Shown here: piece by piece, positions 42,340-51,127 of the stretch | Position numbering within the stretch: the first letter of the stretch is position 1 | How the letters are laid out: every line of letters starts with the position of its first letter | IMG/VR virus record: IMGVR_UViG_3300028897_000348 | Location: 1-61,656 of that record | From: a virus | Direction: 5' to 3' (one strand) | DNA length: 61,656 nt | Made by a program: the position numbers and the translations under genes | The notes under the pieces: generated by a model | Seen by the model: only the letters and a program-made list of their open reading frames with translations | What the model was told of the DNA's origin: nothing | The model's database searches: none

Positions 42340-43218
42340 CTAAATGTAGTAAGTATCGTCGAATCCCCCTTCAATTCCTTTCCAGTTTATTGCGATCGCC
42401 TCAGAAGTATGTATCGACTCTTCATGTATACATTTAATTATCCAATCAAAAAAGTCCTCTCGACCCTCAAGTGCTTTAGATATCTCTCGTATCGTATCTT
42501 CAACAAACATCGGGTTCTTAGCCGCGACCTTGGCTATTTCTTGTTCATCAACACGCTTTATTACAGGATATGGAAGAGTTTTTATAGCATCTTCTACTGT
42601 TTCAATAATATCTTCCAACCAAACATAATGTCTTTCTACTACTTGTACTAAAACATCAACAAAAGACCTTTGAGCATGTGGAAATCCCAAAATTTCTTTC
42701 TTCGATAAATCATTACAAAGCTCCGCTGAACATGGACAATATGAGGAATATTGTATTCTAACACCTTGAAAAAACTTAAAAGCATTAGCAGACCAACTTC
42801 CTTTACTTGATATTTCTGTAAGTTGTCCCTCAAATCTACATTTATAATAAATTGGAAATTCATTATCAGAAACTGGTGATCTCTTAATTATTGGTAATCT
42901 AAACTCAAATTTCATAAAACTGTTTGTAGAACCAATATTTATTTTTAGATCTTCTAATATTTCTCTTATTAAAATATGTTTCAATGGTTTTTCAAGATAT
43001 TCCTTTAAAGTAAGTATTAGTCTTGACATAGAAATACCTCTAACAGAAGGACCTAAACTAGTTCGCATCGAGACTCGAGCTACTAAGTCAGAAAATCCAC
43101 CGTACTTCAATTCCAGTTTAAACGGAACTTCTAAGTTCTCAATACCTACTTGTTGAATTGGAATCTCAATTTTAGGTCTTGTTTGTTGAATGTCTGATAA
43201 ATCATCTTTTTCCATCAT
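42340..43218 (-). CDS. folE2: GTP cyclohydrolase FolE2 (GCYH-IB)
   Basis: 292 residues. Diagnostic features: GISMSRLIL (about 61-69), YSSYCPCSAEL with the zinc/catalytic Cys (161), GFPHAQRSFVDV (179-190, His ligand), and LPYPVIKRVDEQ and NPMFVEDTIRE near the end. It converts GTP to dihydroneopterin triphosphate, the first step to folate or 7-deazaguanine. In phages FolE-type enzymes usually feed 7-deazaguanine DNA modification or hypermodified tRNA. QueC, QueD and QueE are not recognised in this window, so the downstream path is unknown. It starts 4 bases before the end of the RNA polymerase beta gene. Confidence 0.88.
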   Translation of the reverse strand: MMEKDDLSDIQQTRPKIEIPIQQVGIENLEVPFKLELKYGGFSDLVARVSMRTSLGPSVRGISMSRLILTLKEYLEKPLKHILIREILEDLKINIGSTNSFMKFEFRLPIIKRSPVSDNEFPIYYKCRFEGQLTEISSKGSWSANAFKFFQGVRIQYSSYCPCSAELCNDLSKKEILGFPHAQRSFVDVLVQVVERHYVWLEDIIETVEDAIKTLPYPVIKRVDEQEIAKVAAKNPMFVEDTIREISKALEGREDFFDWIIKCIHEESIHTSEAIAINWKGIEGGFDDTYYI

Positions 43219-43221
43219 AGT

Positions 43222-46200
43222 TTATTCCTTATCTCTAGAAAGTCTAGTTTTTCTATGTTCCACCCCTAAAACAGTTAAATACGCATTTAATAATTTTACA
43301 GACTCAGGTACACTATCAACTTCTTCTTTTGGAATCAAATCCGTTTGTATATAATTTCGAATATATTCGTTTTTCAAGTCAATACAATCAGATTTAGTTG
43401 TAAGAAATTCATGAAGATCAGATGGAACATCATGAGCGATTAGACATGCAGTTTCCATTTCACCGCATCTTTGTCCACCTTTATTTTTTCTTCCTCCTAA
43501 TGGCTGTAATGTTCTCCTAGCATATGAACCAATTCCCCTCGATGATAATCTCTCTTCAGCTATATGGACCATCTTAAAAAAATAGATAAAACCTGCTGCA
43601 ATATCATTTTCAAGATTAGTTTTCGATACTGGATCAAAGATATTATATTTAAATTTAGTACCTGTATATTCTAATGCTTTTGTAACCTGTTCTTTTGTAA
43701 CAGATTCAAAAGGTGATTGTATCAAAGTTAACTCTTCTACAAAACTTTCATCTATAACTTTGGGACATTGATCTATAAATTGTTTAGAATACCAGTTATC
43801 TTTTGTATTATCTATTATTTTGATATAATCTAACAGATACTTTTTAATTTCCTTATTATTTTGATTGTTTTTTATTTTCTCAAGAAGTTTATCTTTCAAG
43901 TCATTCAATGACATTGCGAGATGGAGTTCAAATAACTGACCAATATTCATTCTTGAAATTATTCCAAGAGGGTTAATACATATGTCTACATGTCTACCAT
44001 CTTCTAATTGTGGCATTTTCTCATGCTCAACAATTTGAGAAATAACTCCTTTATTTCCATGTCGATTTGCAATTTTATCACCAACTTGAATTTGTCTTGA
44101 AAAAACTCCGAACATCTCAACAAATATTCCATTTATACGTTCTCGTTTATTCTTATATTTTCCAACGAACGAAAATTTATCAAGTCCTTTCTCCCGAATA
44201 ATTCTAGAAGCTACTTCTTTAGGAAACATGTCATACAAAATCTTTTTGAAATAATTCTCTTGTTTTTGTTGAGAACTTATCTTTTCATTTACCCATCGTT
44301 TAAATTCTGGTATTTCTTCATCCCAAACGTTTGGATATATATTTGTTTCTGTTATAATAAGTTTTTTCTCAGCTTCCAAACTTATTTCTTCTTCAAAAAC
44401 TGAGAAATAATCGTCAGAAGAAACTTCTTTTAAAATGGCGTAAGGATTCCCAACTTCTATAGTTTCATATATATTTGGAAGTGGTTTATAACTTTCTTCA
44501 CTCAAACTTAAAAGTACTTTATTTGGTGGTAATGTAAATGACAAATCTTTATAATGGACCGAAGTAAAAATACCACTATTAACTAACTTGTCTGAAACTA
44601 CAATCCCATCTTCATAATTATTTCCATAATAAGACATAACAGCAGTTAGAAGATTCTTTCCAAAACGTACTTCTCCATTTTTACAGAAATTACTTTCTGC
44701 TAAAATATCACCAGCCTTAAATTTATCTCCTACCTTGACATACACACTCATAAAGTCCATATTTTCAACATAAATTTTCCTATATGATACATCAAAAATA
44801 TCAACGTCTTTGTCTTCATATACTACTATAATATAATTCATATCTTGATAAACAACATCGCCATCCTTTTTCGCTCTTTTTACAAACTGAGTAAAATCAG
44901 TATATAGTCCTTCGCAACCAGATTGAATCATTGGAGTATCAAATTCTTTTAACATAATAGATTGTCGCATTTGAGATGACGCCATTTGTAATCTAGTTTG
45001 ATCATCATGCTCAAGAAACGGAACAAACGAAACTGGAATTGAAACAGGTTGATTTTCTAACGTTTCTTCTGTAAACCGTAAATCATCATCTAAATGAACA
45101 TTTAAAATTAAATCTTGTAAAACTCCACAATTATCTCGGTCTGGAGTATCCACAGGACATATTCTTCCAAACATTGATGGATATATATCTCGAAGATGCG
45201 CAGGAACATTCTCTCTCTTAAATCCACCTGGACCTAGAAGACTTATTCTAGAAAGTCGAGTTAGTTCTTCTATTGGGTTAATAGAAAAGTCAAATTGAAT
45301 AATATCAGAAACATTACATTCAGATAAGATCTGCGTTGAATTTACATTAAACTTTGGTTGTCTTGTAGACCTATTAGACAAACATAAATCAAAAATAGAC
45401 TTTGCAACCTTTGACAATACTATATATTCAAAACATCTTACTCGTTTATTAGTAAATAGAGTGTCGTCTAGTTCTTCTTTTTCAATCACAGAAACCAACT
45501 CGTCCAGAACATTATCTTTCTCAAAAAATCTTCTTGACATAATGTCGACTTTCAACATTAAATCGAGAGCGTAAACGATATCTTCTCCTTTTGATTTGGA
45601 ATTAAACTTCGAATAGTTTCTTCCTAACTCAAGTATAAAATCGTCTTGCGTCATTCCTTTAGACTCGACCTCGTATAACTTTAAATCACTCATCAACTTA
45701 TTAATCATGTTATCAGTTTTTGGTCTTAACTCCGAAATCTTATATTTCTCTTCTATCTTCTCAGGACCAAAATATGAAAGCATTAAAAGAGCAAGAGGAA
45801 CTTTTTTATTTAAGAAAGTGACTTTAATATATGGATATTCTTTGTCCTCAGAAATAGTTATAGAAGCTACATTAGTACGTAACTTAATATTGTCTCCTCT
45901 TGTAACAATTGGAATATCCATCAATTGAAATTGTGGAACTTTCTTTCGCCCATTGATAACAATGTAATTATGGTCAACTAGTTTTGGCACTAACATACTT
46001 ATATCAATTTCAGAACTACCTTTCTGGAGTTTGATAACTAAGTTATTTCTCAATGTTTTACTTAATTCACCAGAAGAGAACTTATGTTCTCGAAAGTCCA
46101 ACTCTGATATTGTAAAACCTAACTCCTCTACAGGTTTTAGTATTTCTACAATATTGTCTAAAATCTTTACATACTCCTTCTCCCTAATAATAAAGATATT

Positions 46201-46242
46201 TCTATCTTTGTTTACTTTAAAATATGGATTTATTATATTCAA
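43222..46242 (-). CDS. rpoB: RNA polymerase beta subunit-like protein
   Basis: 1,006 residues from TTG at 46242, which has GGGGAGA before it; an in-frame GTG at 46257 is also possible. Landmarks follow bacterial beta: LLGPGGFKRENVPAHLRDIYPSMFGRICPVDTPDRDNCG (fork and rif-like region), SYYGNNYEDGIVVS (the GYNxEDAI element), GDKIANRHGNKGVISQI (catalytic Lys loop) and QPLGGRKNKGGQRCGEME near the C-terminus, ending in the beta'-binding LT.KSD region. The N-terminus and lineage insertions are shortened. It pairs with beta' just upstream to form a polymerase dedicated to phage transcription. Start coupled to the 86-aa gene. Confidence 0.9.
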   Translation of the reverse strand: MNIINPYFKVNKDRNIFIIREKEYVKILDNIVEILKPVEELGFTISELDFREHKFSSGELSKTLRNNLVIKLQKGSSEIDISMLVPKLVDHNYIVINGRKKVPQFQLMDIPIVTRGDNIKLRTNVASITISEDKEYPYIKVTFLNKKVPLALLMLSYFGPEKIEEKYKISELRPKTDNMINKLMSDLKLYEVESKGMTQDDFILELGRNYSKFNSKSKGEDIVYALDLMLKVDIMSRRFFEKDNVLDELVSVIEKEELDDTLFTNKRVRCFEYIVLSKVAKSIFDLCLSNRSTRQPKFNVNSTQILSECNVSDIIQFDFSINPIEELTRLSRISLLGPGGFKRENVPAHLRDIYPSMFGRICPVDTPDRDNCGVLQDLILNVHLDDDLRFTEETLENQPVSIPVSFVPFLEHDDQTRLQMASSQMRQSIMLKEFDTPMIQSGCEGLYTDFTQFVKRAKKDGDVVYQDMNYIIVVYEDKDVDIFDVSYRKIYVENMDFMSVYVKVGDKFKAGDILAESNFCKNGEVRFGKNLLTAVMSYYGNNYEDGIVVSDKLVNSGIFTSVHYKDLSFTLPPNKVLLSLSEESYKPLPNIYETIEVGNPYAILKEVSSDDYFSVFEEEISLEAEKKLIITETNIYPNVWDEEIPEFKRWVNEKISSQQKQENYFKKILYDMFPKEVASRIIREKGLDKFSFVGKYKNKRERINGIFVEMFGVFSRQIQVGDKIANRHGNKGVISQIVEHEKMPQLEDGRHVDICINPLGIISRMNIGQLFELHLAMSLNDLKDKLLEKIKNNQNNKEIKKYLLDYIKIIDNTKDNWYSKQFIDQCPKVIDESFVEELTLIQSPFESVTKEQVTKALEYTGTKFKYNIFDPVSKTNLENDIAAGFIYFFKMVHIAEERLSSRGIGSYARRTLQPLGGRKNKGGQRCGEMETACLIAHDVPSDLHEFLTTKSDCIDLKNEYIRNYIQTDLIPKEEVDSVPESVKLLNAYLTVLGVEHRKTRLSRDKE

Positions 46243-46499
46243 CTTCTCTCCCCCCACTCCTGTTTTAAGTTTTCTGGAAGACCATGGTAAACCTCTTCAA
46301 GTAGTCTTAAAAGAGAATCATCAGAAAAGTCAGTTAAAAAGTTCAACCCCATCTTACGTTCTACTACATAATCTTTATGACTACTTCTTGAATAGTAAAA
46401 TCTTAAAGTTTTAAACAGTTTCCTTCTAATTCGTTTTCGAGATACAGAAGTTCTTTTTAATTCTTCCATTAATTCAGAAATATTTGCGTCAAGCATCAA
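46239..46499 (-). CDS. Small basic protein between the RNA polymerase genes, 86 aa
   Basis: A helical, Arg/Lys-rich N-terminal half (ELKRTSVSRKRIRRKLFKTLRFYYS) and a Gly/Leu-rich C-terminal half (DSLLRLLEEVYHGLPENLKQEWGE). It overlaps the beta' stop by 11 bases and the beta start by four, so it is translated together with both. It could be a polymerase-associated factor, such as an omega-like or assembly subunit. That is inference; there is no sequence match to omega. Confidence 0.55.
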   Translation of the reverse strand: MMLDANISELMEELKRTSVSRKRIRRKLFKTLRFYYSRSSHKDYVVERKMGLNFLTDFSDDSLLRLLEEVYHGLPENLKQEWGERS

Positions 46500-49200
46500 C
46501 CTTTTCTCCTTCTAAAATTTTGTCCATTATTCCTCGGTATGAGTCACTATTCAGAATTCCTAAAAGAATACTTCGTTTTGGATTTGAAAAAGCTAAACTA
46601 AGTAACCATGACTCGTAACTTGGAACTGTTTGTATACTGTGATATTCTGGAGATACCTTATCTCGATTATCTAAAAGTCTCCATTTTTTGGCACCTTTCC
46701 ACATTAGTTGTGAAACCACACATTCAAAATGTATATGATGTATATTTTGTCCACTACTGTTATATACTTCAAACAGTTCTGACACTATTTCTTTATAAGT
46801 TTTATCTTTAAACTGGTGTAGTAACTTTGAAATCGTAGACAAATCCGCAACGATGTCCATTTGTCTCATATTTATATTATCATCAACACCTTTTATAACA
46901 GCAGATCCAGAAGTATGAAAAGTTCTAAGAATTAATTGCGTTCCTCTTTCTCCTAAAGATTGAGCGGCAATTACTCCAATGAATCTACTATGAAGCGTTT
47001 TATAAAGATCACCATAACATTTATGACAAATCTTTGGACTCTCACAAAATATAGGACTTCTTAGTTGTATTATTCTATCGATAAAATTTCTATAGTTATC
47101 TGGAGTAATCTGTTTTAATTCCCCATCCTCTAAAAAATATCTCCAAACTAACATCTCAGCCTTCTTTGGAGTATCTACATGAACTTCTAAACAATCTCTA
47201 GTTCCACAATCATCTAGTTCAGGGTCAATCTGAAGGTTAACGCAAGTAAATATTAGTTTCCTAGAAAGATATCCAGATGTTCCAGTATTTAATGCAACAT
47301 CTAAAAGTCCTTTTCTACAACCATATGTAGAGTTGAAAAACTCCTCTTGATTTAATCCATCTAATAAACTACTTTTAATTGGCGTCGGCAAAATCTCGCC
47401 ATTAAAGTTAGACACAAAACCTCTAGATAAAATTATTTGTCGTACTTGATCCCAAGTTCCTCTCGCACCAGACTCCACTAAATAAGAATAGGTAAAATTT
47501 TCTTTAAGTAACTCTTCTGTTTCTTTCTTAGTAGTATTAGTAAGTTGAGATCTTATATCTTGAGGAGAGTACAACAATTCTTTTACTTTCTCAGAACCCT
47601 CAAAAAAGCAATCATCTAATGCCATTGTAACACCAAGTAAAGTCGAATATTTAAATCCAATTCTTTTAATATTATCTAACGTTTTTATAACAACAAGTTC
47701 ATCATATTTCGATTTGATATCATTCAATATTTTCATCAATGTTTTCTTATCGACAACTTCATTTACTAATGGATAATCTTCTGGTAGACTTTCATTAAAA
47801 ACTTTTATCCCTTGATAAACGTCTTCTCCTTTGTAATGAACTTTCTCTTGTAAATTAGAAAATCTATCTGATGTAAGACTAAAAACTCCTAGTATAATAT
47901 CCTGCCCAGGAATTGTAGTTAAATTTCCATCTGCAGGACTATTCAAATTTTTACCTACAAACAGTTTCTCTCTAACTTCTTGTTTACTTTCTTCTGATAT
48001 CGGAATGTAAACCGCCATTTGGTCTCCATCAAAATCTGCATTAAATGGAGTACAAATAAGGGGATGTATCTTAATAACTGAGTCTAAACTAATCTTAATA
48101 TTAAACCCTAACATTCCAAGTCGGTGAAGAGAAGGTTGTCTATTTAAAATACATACTTCATCTTTTGATATCTCTTCACAAACTTTGAAAAGAACTGGAG
48201 ACTTGAGTTTAATACAATTGTCCACAAAATCGATAGCTTTGTTTAATAATTTAAATCTCCTAACTTCAAGTAACTTTTTCGCTACAGGAATTTTAAACAT
48301 CTCCAAAAACATCAAATATGGAATAATGCACTCATCTAAATTTAAAGTTGGGTCTGGAACAATTACAGCTCTTCCAGAAAAGTCAATGCGCTTACCTAAG
48401 ATGTTTCCTCTAATAAGACCTTCTTTCTTAGAAAGTTTGTCAAGAATATGATGATATAACTCATTTACGTCTTTCTGTAGTTGCTTAAAATAAGTATAAA
48501 ATAGACTTTTATCACGTTGAATATCAAAGATCGTATCTTTCATTATCTCCTTTTTCGTAAGTATTTGAACATAGAATCTGTTAATCTTATCTACTACTTG
48601 GTCATTTTTACTTACACTTTTCGAAGCAGGTCTAAGATCTGGTGGAAGAACTATAACATGTTTAATAAAAAGTTTATCAATATTATCTCGAACTAACTTC
48701 CAATCTAATAAATCATCTGCAAGATTATTTGCGAGATCTAAAACTACTTTCTGGATTGCTTCCAATTTCTCCCACTTTTGAGCACCACTAGGGACTTGTT
48801 CTAGTTTAGTTGTAACTACATGCTCGTCACCATCCATATATAAAATACTTTTCTCACTTCTCAACAACTCATCAAGAACTGACTTTAGATCACTTCCACC
48901 TACATCAACTAGTAAATCATAAAATACAGGATTTACTACCGGAATAGGCAACGTTATCTTAGCAAATCTTTGACGTCGTTCATAACTATTTACAATGTCA
49001 ACTCCACATATTTTACAAGTCCCACCAGACTTAGAAACACCATAATACGTACCACATTGACAAGTATAGTTCCTCACAGGCCCAAAAATCTGTTCAGAAA
49101 ATAGACCTTCTGGATGAAACCTTCTTTTTAACATAACCTTGGTTGAAGTAACTTCTTTCAAGTTCTCACAGAATTTATTGTTGTCCAAGAGTTTTGGCAT
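46489..49200 (-). CDS. rpoC: RNA polymerase beta' subunit-like protein
   Basis: 903 residues. The first zinc site C47-x-C49-x12-C62-x2-C65 (CQCGTYYGVSKSGGTCKIC) matches bacterial beta'. GKRIDFSGRAVI (269-280) and LNRQPSLHR (352-360) come next, followed by the catalytic NADFDGD (387-393). The bridge helix/trigger region reads YGCRKGLLDVALNTGTSGYLSRKL, the second zinc site ICHKCYG, and AAQSLGERGTQLILRTFHTSG follows. The end resembles beta' 'FSNPKRSILLGILNSDSYRGIMDKIL'. It is shorter than bacterial beta' (about 1,400) because lineage inserts are missing, not because of truncation. AGGAGA precedes the ATG. Confidence 0.92.
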   Translation of the reverse strand: MPKLLDNNKFCENLKEVTSTKVMLKRRFHPEGLFSEQIFGPVRNYTCQCGTYYGVSKSGGTCKICGVDIVNSYERRQRFAKITLPIPVVNPVFYDLLVDVGGSDLKSVLDELLRSEKSILYMDGDEHVVTTKLEQVPSGAQKWEKLEAIQKVVLDLANNLADDLLDWKLVRDNIDKLFIKHVIVLPPDLRPASKSVSKNDQVVDKINRFYVQILTKKEIMKDTIFDIQRDKSLFYTYFKQLQKDVNELYHHILDKLSKKEGLIRGNILGKRIDFSGRAVIVPDPTLNLDECIIPYLMFLEMFKIPVAKKLLEVRRFKLLNKAIDFVDNCIKLKSPVLFKVCEEISKDEVCILNRQPSLHRLGMLGFNIKISLDSVIKIHPLICTPFNADFDGDQMAVYIPISEESKQEVREKLFVGKNLNSPADGNLTTIPGQDIILGVFSLTSDRFSNLQEKVHYKGEDVYQGIKVFNESLPEDYPLVNEVVDKKTLMKILNDIKSKYDELVVIKTLDNIKRIGFKYSTLLGVTMALDDCFFEGSEKVKELLYSPQDIRSQLTNTTKKETEELLKENFTYSYLVESGARGTWDQVRQIILSRGFVSNFNGEILPTPIKSSLLDGLNQEEFFNSTYGCRKGLLDVALNTGTSGYLSRKLIFTCVNLQIDPELDDCGTRDCLEVHVDTPKKAEMLVWRYFLEDGELKQITPDNYRNFIDRIIQLRSPIFCESPKICHKCYGDLYKTLHSRFIGVIAAQSLGERGTQLILRTFHTSGSAVIKGVDDNINMRQMDIVADLSTISKLLHQFKDKTYKEIVSELFEVYNSSGQNIHHIHFECVVSQLMWKGAKKWRLLDNRDKVSPEYHSIQTVPSYESWLLSLAFSNPKRSILLGILNSDSYRGIMDKILEGEKVDA

Positions 49201-49215
49201 GATTGTCTCCTTTTA

Positions 49216-49419
49216 TTAATCGAATTTTTCTTTGATAAATTCTGCTATTTCTACAAAATGTTGTTTTACTTTTTTAGAAATTAAACGGTCGAGATCTGAT
49301 TGAATTTCTTGTACAATTTTTGAGATCTCGGCTTTAGTGATTTCAGTTTGTGTTTCCTTCACTTTTTTCTCAACTAGTTCATTTACTTCTTTCTCGATTT
49401 GTTCACTTAAAATCGTCAT
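49216..49419 (-). CDS. Small coiled-coil protein, 67 aa
   Basis: I choose the ATG at 49419 (MTILSEQIEKEVNEL), which has AAGGAAAAG upstream, over the open frame starting at 49467. Almost the whole protein is charged helix with Glu/Lys heptads (EKEVNELVEKKVKETQTEITK and QSDLDRLISKKVKQHF). It overlaps the E2-like gene by 17 bases and ends 16 bases before beta'. It may be a polymerase- or Ubl-associated adaptor, which is speculation. Confidence 0.6.
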   Translation of the reverse strand: MTILSEQIEKEVNELVEKKVKETQTEITKAEISKIVQEIQSDLDRLISKKVKQHFVEIAEFIKEKFD

Positions 49420-49912
49420 CAACTTTTCCTTTCTTCCTTTGTTGAGGGAGTATTCTACCTTTATCAAAAATACTTTTGATTTTATCTTCTATAAATCTTG
49501 AAATTAAACCTAATTTAGGTGAGTTAGAAAAAACGTCTGTTTCTTTTCTTTCTTTTCCTATTTTTAACCACTTTTCAACTCCGATACTTTCATATTTAAT
49601 TTCTCCCCACGGAGTAAAGTAACAATTATCCAAGTTGAAAATATTGATCATATGTTCTATATACTCAATAGACTGTTCATTAAGAGGGAGATTTCTCAAC
49701 TCAAACGGTATACAAAATTCGTTTGTATCTGGGTCAGAATTTGGATGTATAGAATCTAAATAAACTGAGTCAATTTTTCCGTCAACTAATCTAACTGTAT
49801 ATTTCCTTATAACATATTTTGGGTCAATATCCGTAATTCTAAACAAACTATTTCTGTATATCATTTTCTTTGGAACTATAACTTTTTTTGTTTCTACCTC
49901 TTTTATACTCAT
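49403..49912 (-). CDS. Candidate E2-like ubiquitin-conjugating protein
   Basis: 169 residues. The region KYTVRLVDGKIDSVYLDSIHPNSDPDTNEFC (about 37-67) has the order of a UBC fold: strands, then HPN (56-58), then Cys67 eight residues later. A helix SIEYIEHMINIFNLDN follows, as in the helix after the active site of E2 enzymes, whose signature is HPN-x7-C. The N-terminus (25 residues) and the basic C-terminal tail (about 115-169) are extra. It is coupled to the ThiF-like gene by a one-base overlap (TAATG). E2 function is inferred from the motif and the context; a chance resemblance is possible. Confidence 0.5.
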   Translation of the reverse strand: MSIKEVETKKVIVPKKMIYRNSLFRITDIDPKYVIRKYTVRLVDGKIDSVYLDSIHPNSDPDTNEFCIPFELRNLPLNEQSIEYIEHMINIFNLDNCYFTPWGEIKYESIGVEKWLKIGKERKETDVFSNSPKLGLISRFIEDKIKSIFDKGRILPQQRKKGKVDDDFK

Positions 49913-50769
49913 TACGCTGCTCCAGTCTCTGGAATTAGTACTACGTAATTTTTATCTTTTTCTGTATAAGTAGATATAATAAAGTTATTAAATATAACTG
50001 GTAAGTTTAACATAGAAGTTAAATTAACAATAACATCTTCTCCAGATTTTAAAGAACCAGCTGGTATAGTTTTTACTGAAACATTTTTTTCACCAATACA
50101 CATACTTACATCTAAATCTGATTTTTTATTCATTTGAAGAATTGGAAGTAAATTTTCTTTTAAGTTTATTAGTTTCTCCTCTCCAACAGTAGCGTCATAA
50201 GCCACATCATCTGTACTTTGATTCATCTGTTTTAAATAATCTAAATCAAATTTACTTACATTATTATCTCGGATTAAAGAAGAAATAATATCGCTCTCGA
50301 TGAGCGTTGTTACCATATTAGCGGCGTTTCTCAAATCACCTTTAGTCAATCTACTTATGTATCTCCCTTCGAAATGTCTATCATACATTACATTCTTGCG
50401 ACAGTCTACTATTAAGTATCTCGACGATATATGCAACCTCGCATGGATTAAATCTTTCCTGTCATAAGTAAAATCTCTACAATCTAATATCAAATCGCAG
50501 TTTGGTAATTCTTCTTCTCCTTCAACAAATCTTGTATTTAATTTTACAACTTCTAAATCTTTATTCCTTGCCTGAATTATATCTGAGATCGCGTCAACTT
50601 TTAGTTTTCCAACATCGTTAGTTTTATATATAGCATTTCTCAAGTTCTTCTCATATACGACGTCATAGTCTACTAAGACTATCTTCTTTATCATATCAAG
50701 TTGTGAAATAACGTCGGCAACAAATCCACCGAGAGTTCCAAGTCCGATAACAGCAATATTAGAATACAT
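49912..50769 (-). CDS. ThiF/E1-like adenylyltransferase 2
   Basis: 285 residues. Rossmann start VIGLGTLGG (8-15), acidic strand VDYDVVYEKNLRN (33-45: the Asp34-x-Asp36 and the N42-L-R44 motif that binds ATP) and K55 after GK. These are the residues used by ThiF/MoeB/E1 enzymes to adenylate a ubiquitin-like C-terminus. A catalytic Cys is not obvious; Cys91, Cys97 and a later Cys (DCRKN) are candidates. The C-terminal third is beta-rich and unlike ThiF. It lies between a PC4-like gene and the E2-like gene. Confidence 0.75.
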   Translation of the reverse strand: MYSNIAVIGLGTLGGFVADVISQLDMIKKIVLVDYDVVYEKNLRNAIYKTNDVGKLKVDAISDIIQARNKDLEVVKLNTRFVEGEEELPNCDLILDCRDFTYDRKDLIHARLHISSRYLIVDCRKNVMYDRHFEGRYISRLTKGDLRNAANMVTTLIESDIISSLIRDNNVSKFDLDYLKQMNQSTDDVAYDATVGEEKLINLKENLLPILQMNKKSDLDVSMCIGEKNVSVKTIPAGSLKSGEDVIVNLTSMLNLPVIFNNFIISTYTEKDKNYVVLIPETGAA

Positions 50770-50805
50770 CTTATCCTTCCAAAATAAAGATTTTTACAAT
50801 CAAAA

Positions 50806-51069
50806 TCAAGAACTTTCTTTACTACTTTCAAAATTAACAATAAGTTCTAGTATTTCCGGGCCACGATCTAAAATAAATTTAACTTCTTCTTTATTAAGAC
50901 GTCCTATCTTAGAATAACCTATTGTACCATCTTGTTTCTTAAAAGACCTCACAAGTTGAAGTTTTGCTTCGCCTCCATCATAAGAAAATACTGATAGCTG
51001 TAAAGTCGACTTCTCCTGTTCAAATTCAAACAATTTTATCAAAATGTCTTTCTCTTGGTCATATCCCAT
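50806..51069 (-). CDS. PC4/YdbC-like single-stranded-DNA-binding coactivator
   Basis: 87 residues from the ATG at 51069 (GGAG six bases upstream; an in-frame ATG at 51081 lies before that site). The core LQLSVFSYDGGEAKLQLVRSFKKQDGTIGYSKIGRLNKEEVKFIL is a four-strand sheet followed by a helix, as in PC4/YdbC proteins: 'V..Y.G..K..VR......DG.....K.G..L..EE...I'. Such domains bind ssDNA and melted promoters as homodimers. It is the first gene after a hairpin and is upstream of ThiF-2, E2-like and RNA polymerase genes. Confidence 0.6.
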   Translation of the reverse strand: MGYDQEKDILIKLFEFEQEKSTLQLSVFSYDGGEAKLQLVRSFKKQDGTIGYSKIGRLNKEEVKFILDRGPEILELIVNFESSKESS

Positions 51070-51089
51070 ATTTTTCTCCATTTAAGTTA

Positions 51090-51115
51090 ACGGGACGAAC
51101 AAATATTCGTCCCGT
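51090..51115. terminator. Hairpin between the unknown protein and the PC4-like gene
   Basis: ACGGGACGAA (51090-51099) pairs perfectly with TTCGTCCCGT (51106-51115) around a six-base loop. A T-run follows on the plus strand and a weaker AACTTAAA on the minus strand. On the transcribed strand it may cause partial termination or protect the 3' end of the upstream message. Confidence 0.65.
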
Positions 51116-51127
51116 TTTCTAAAGGAA

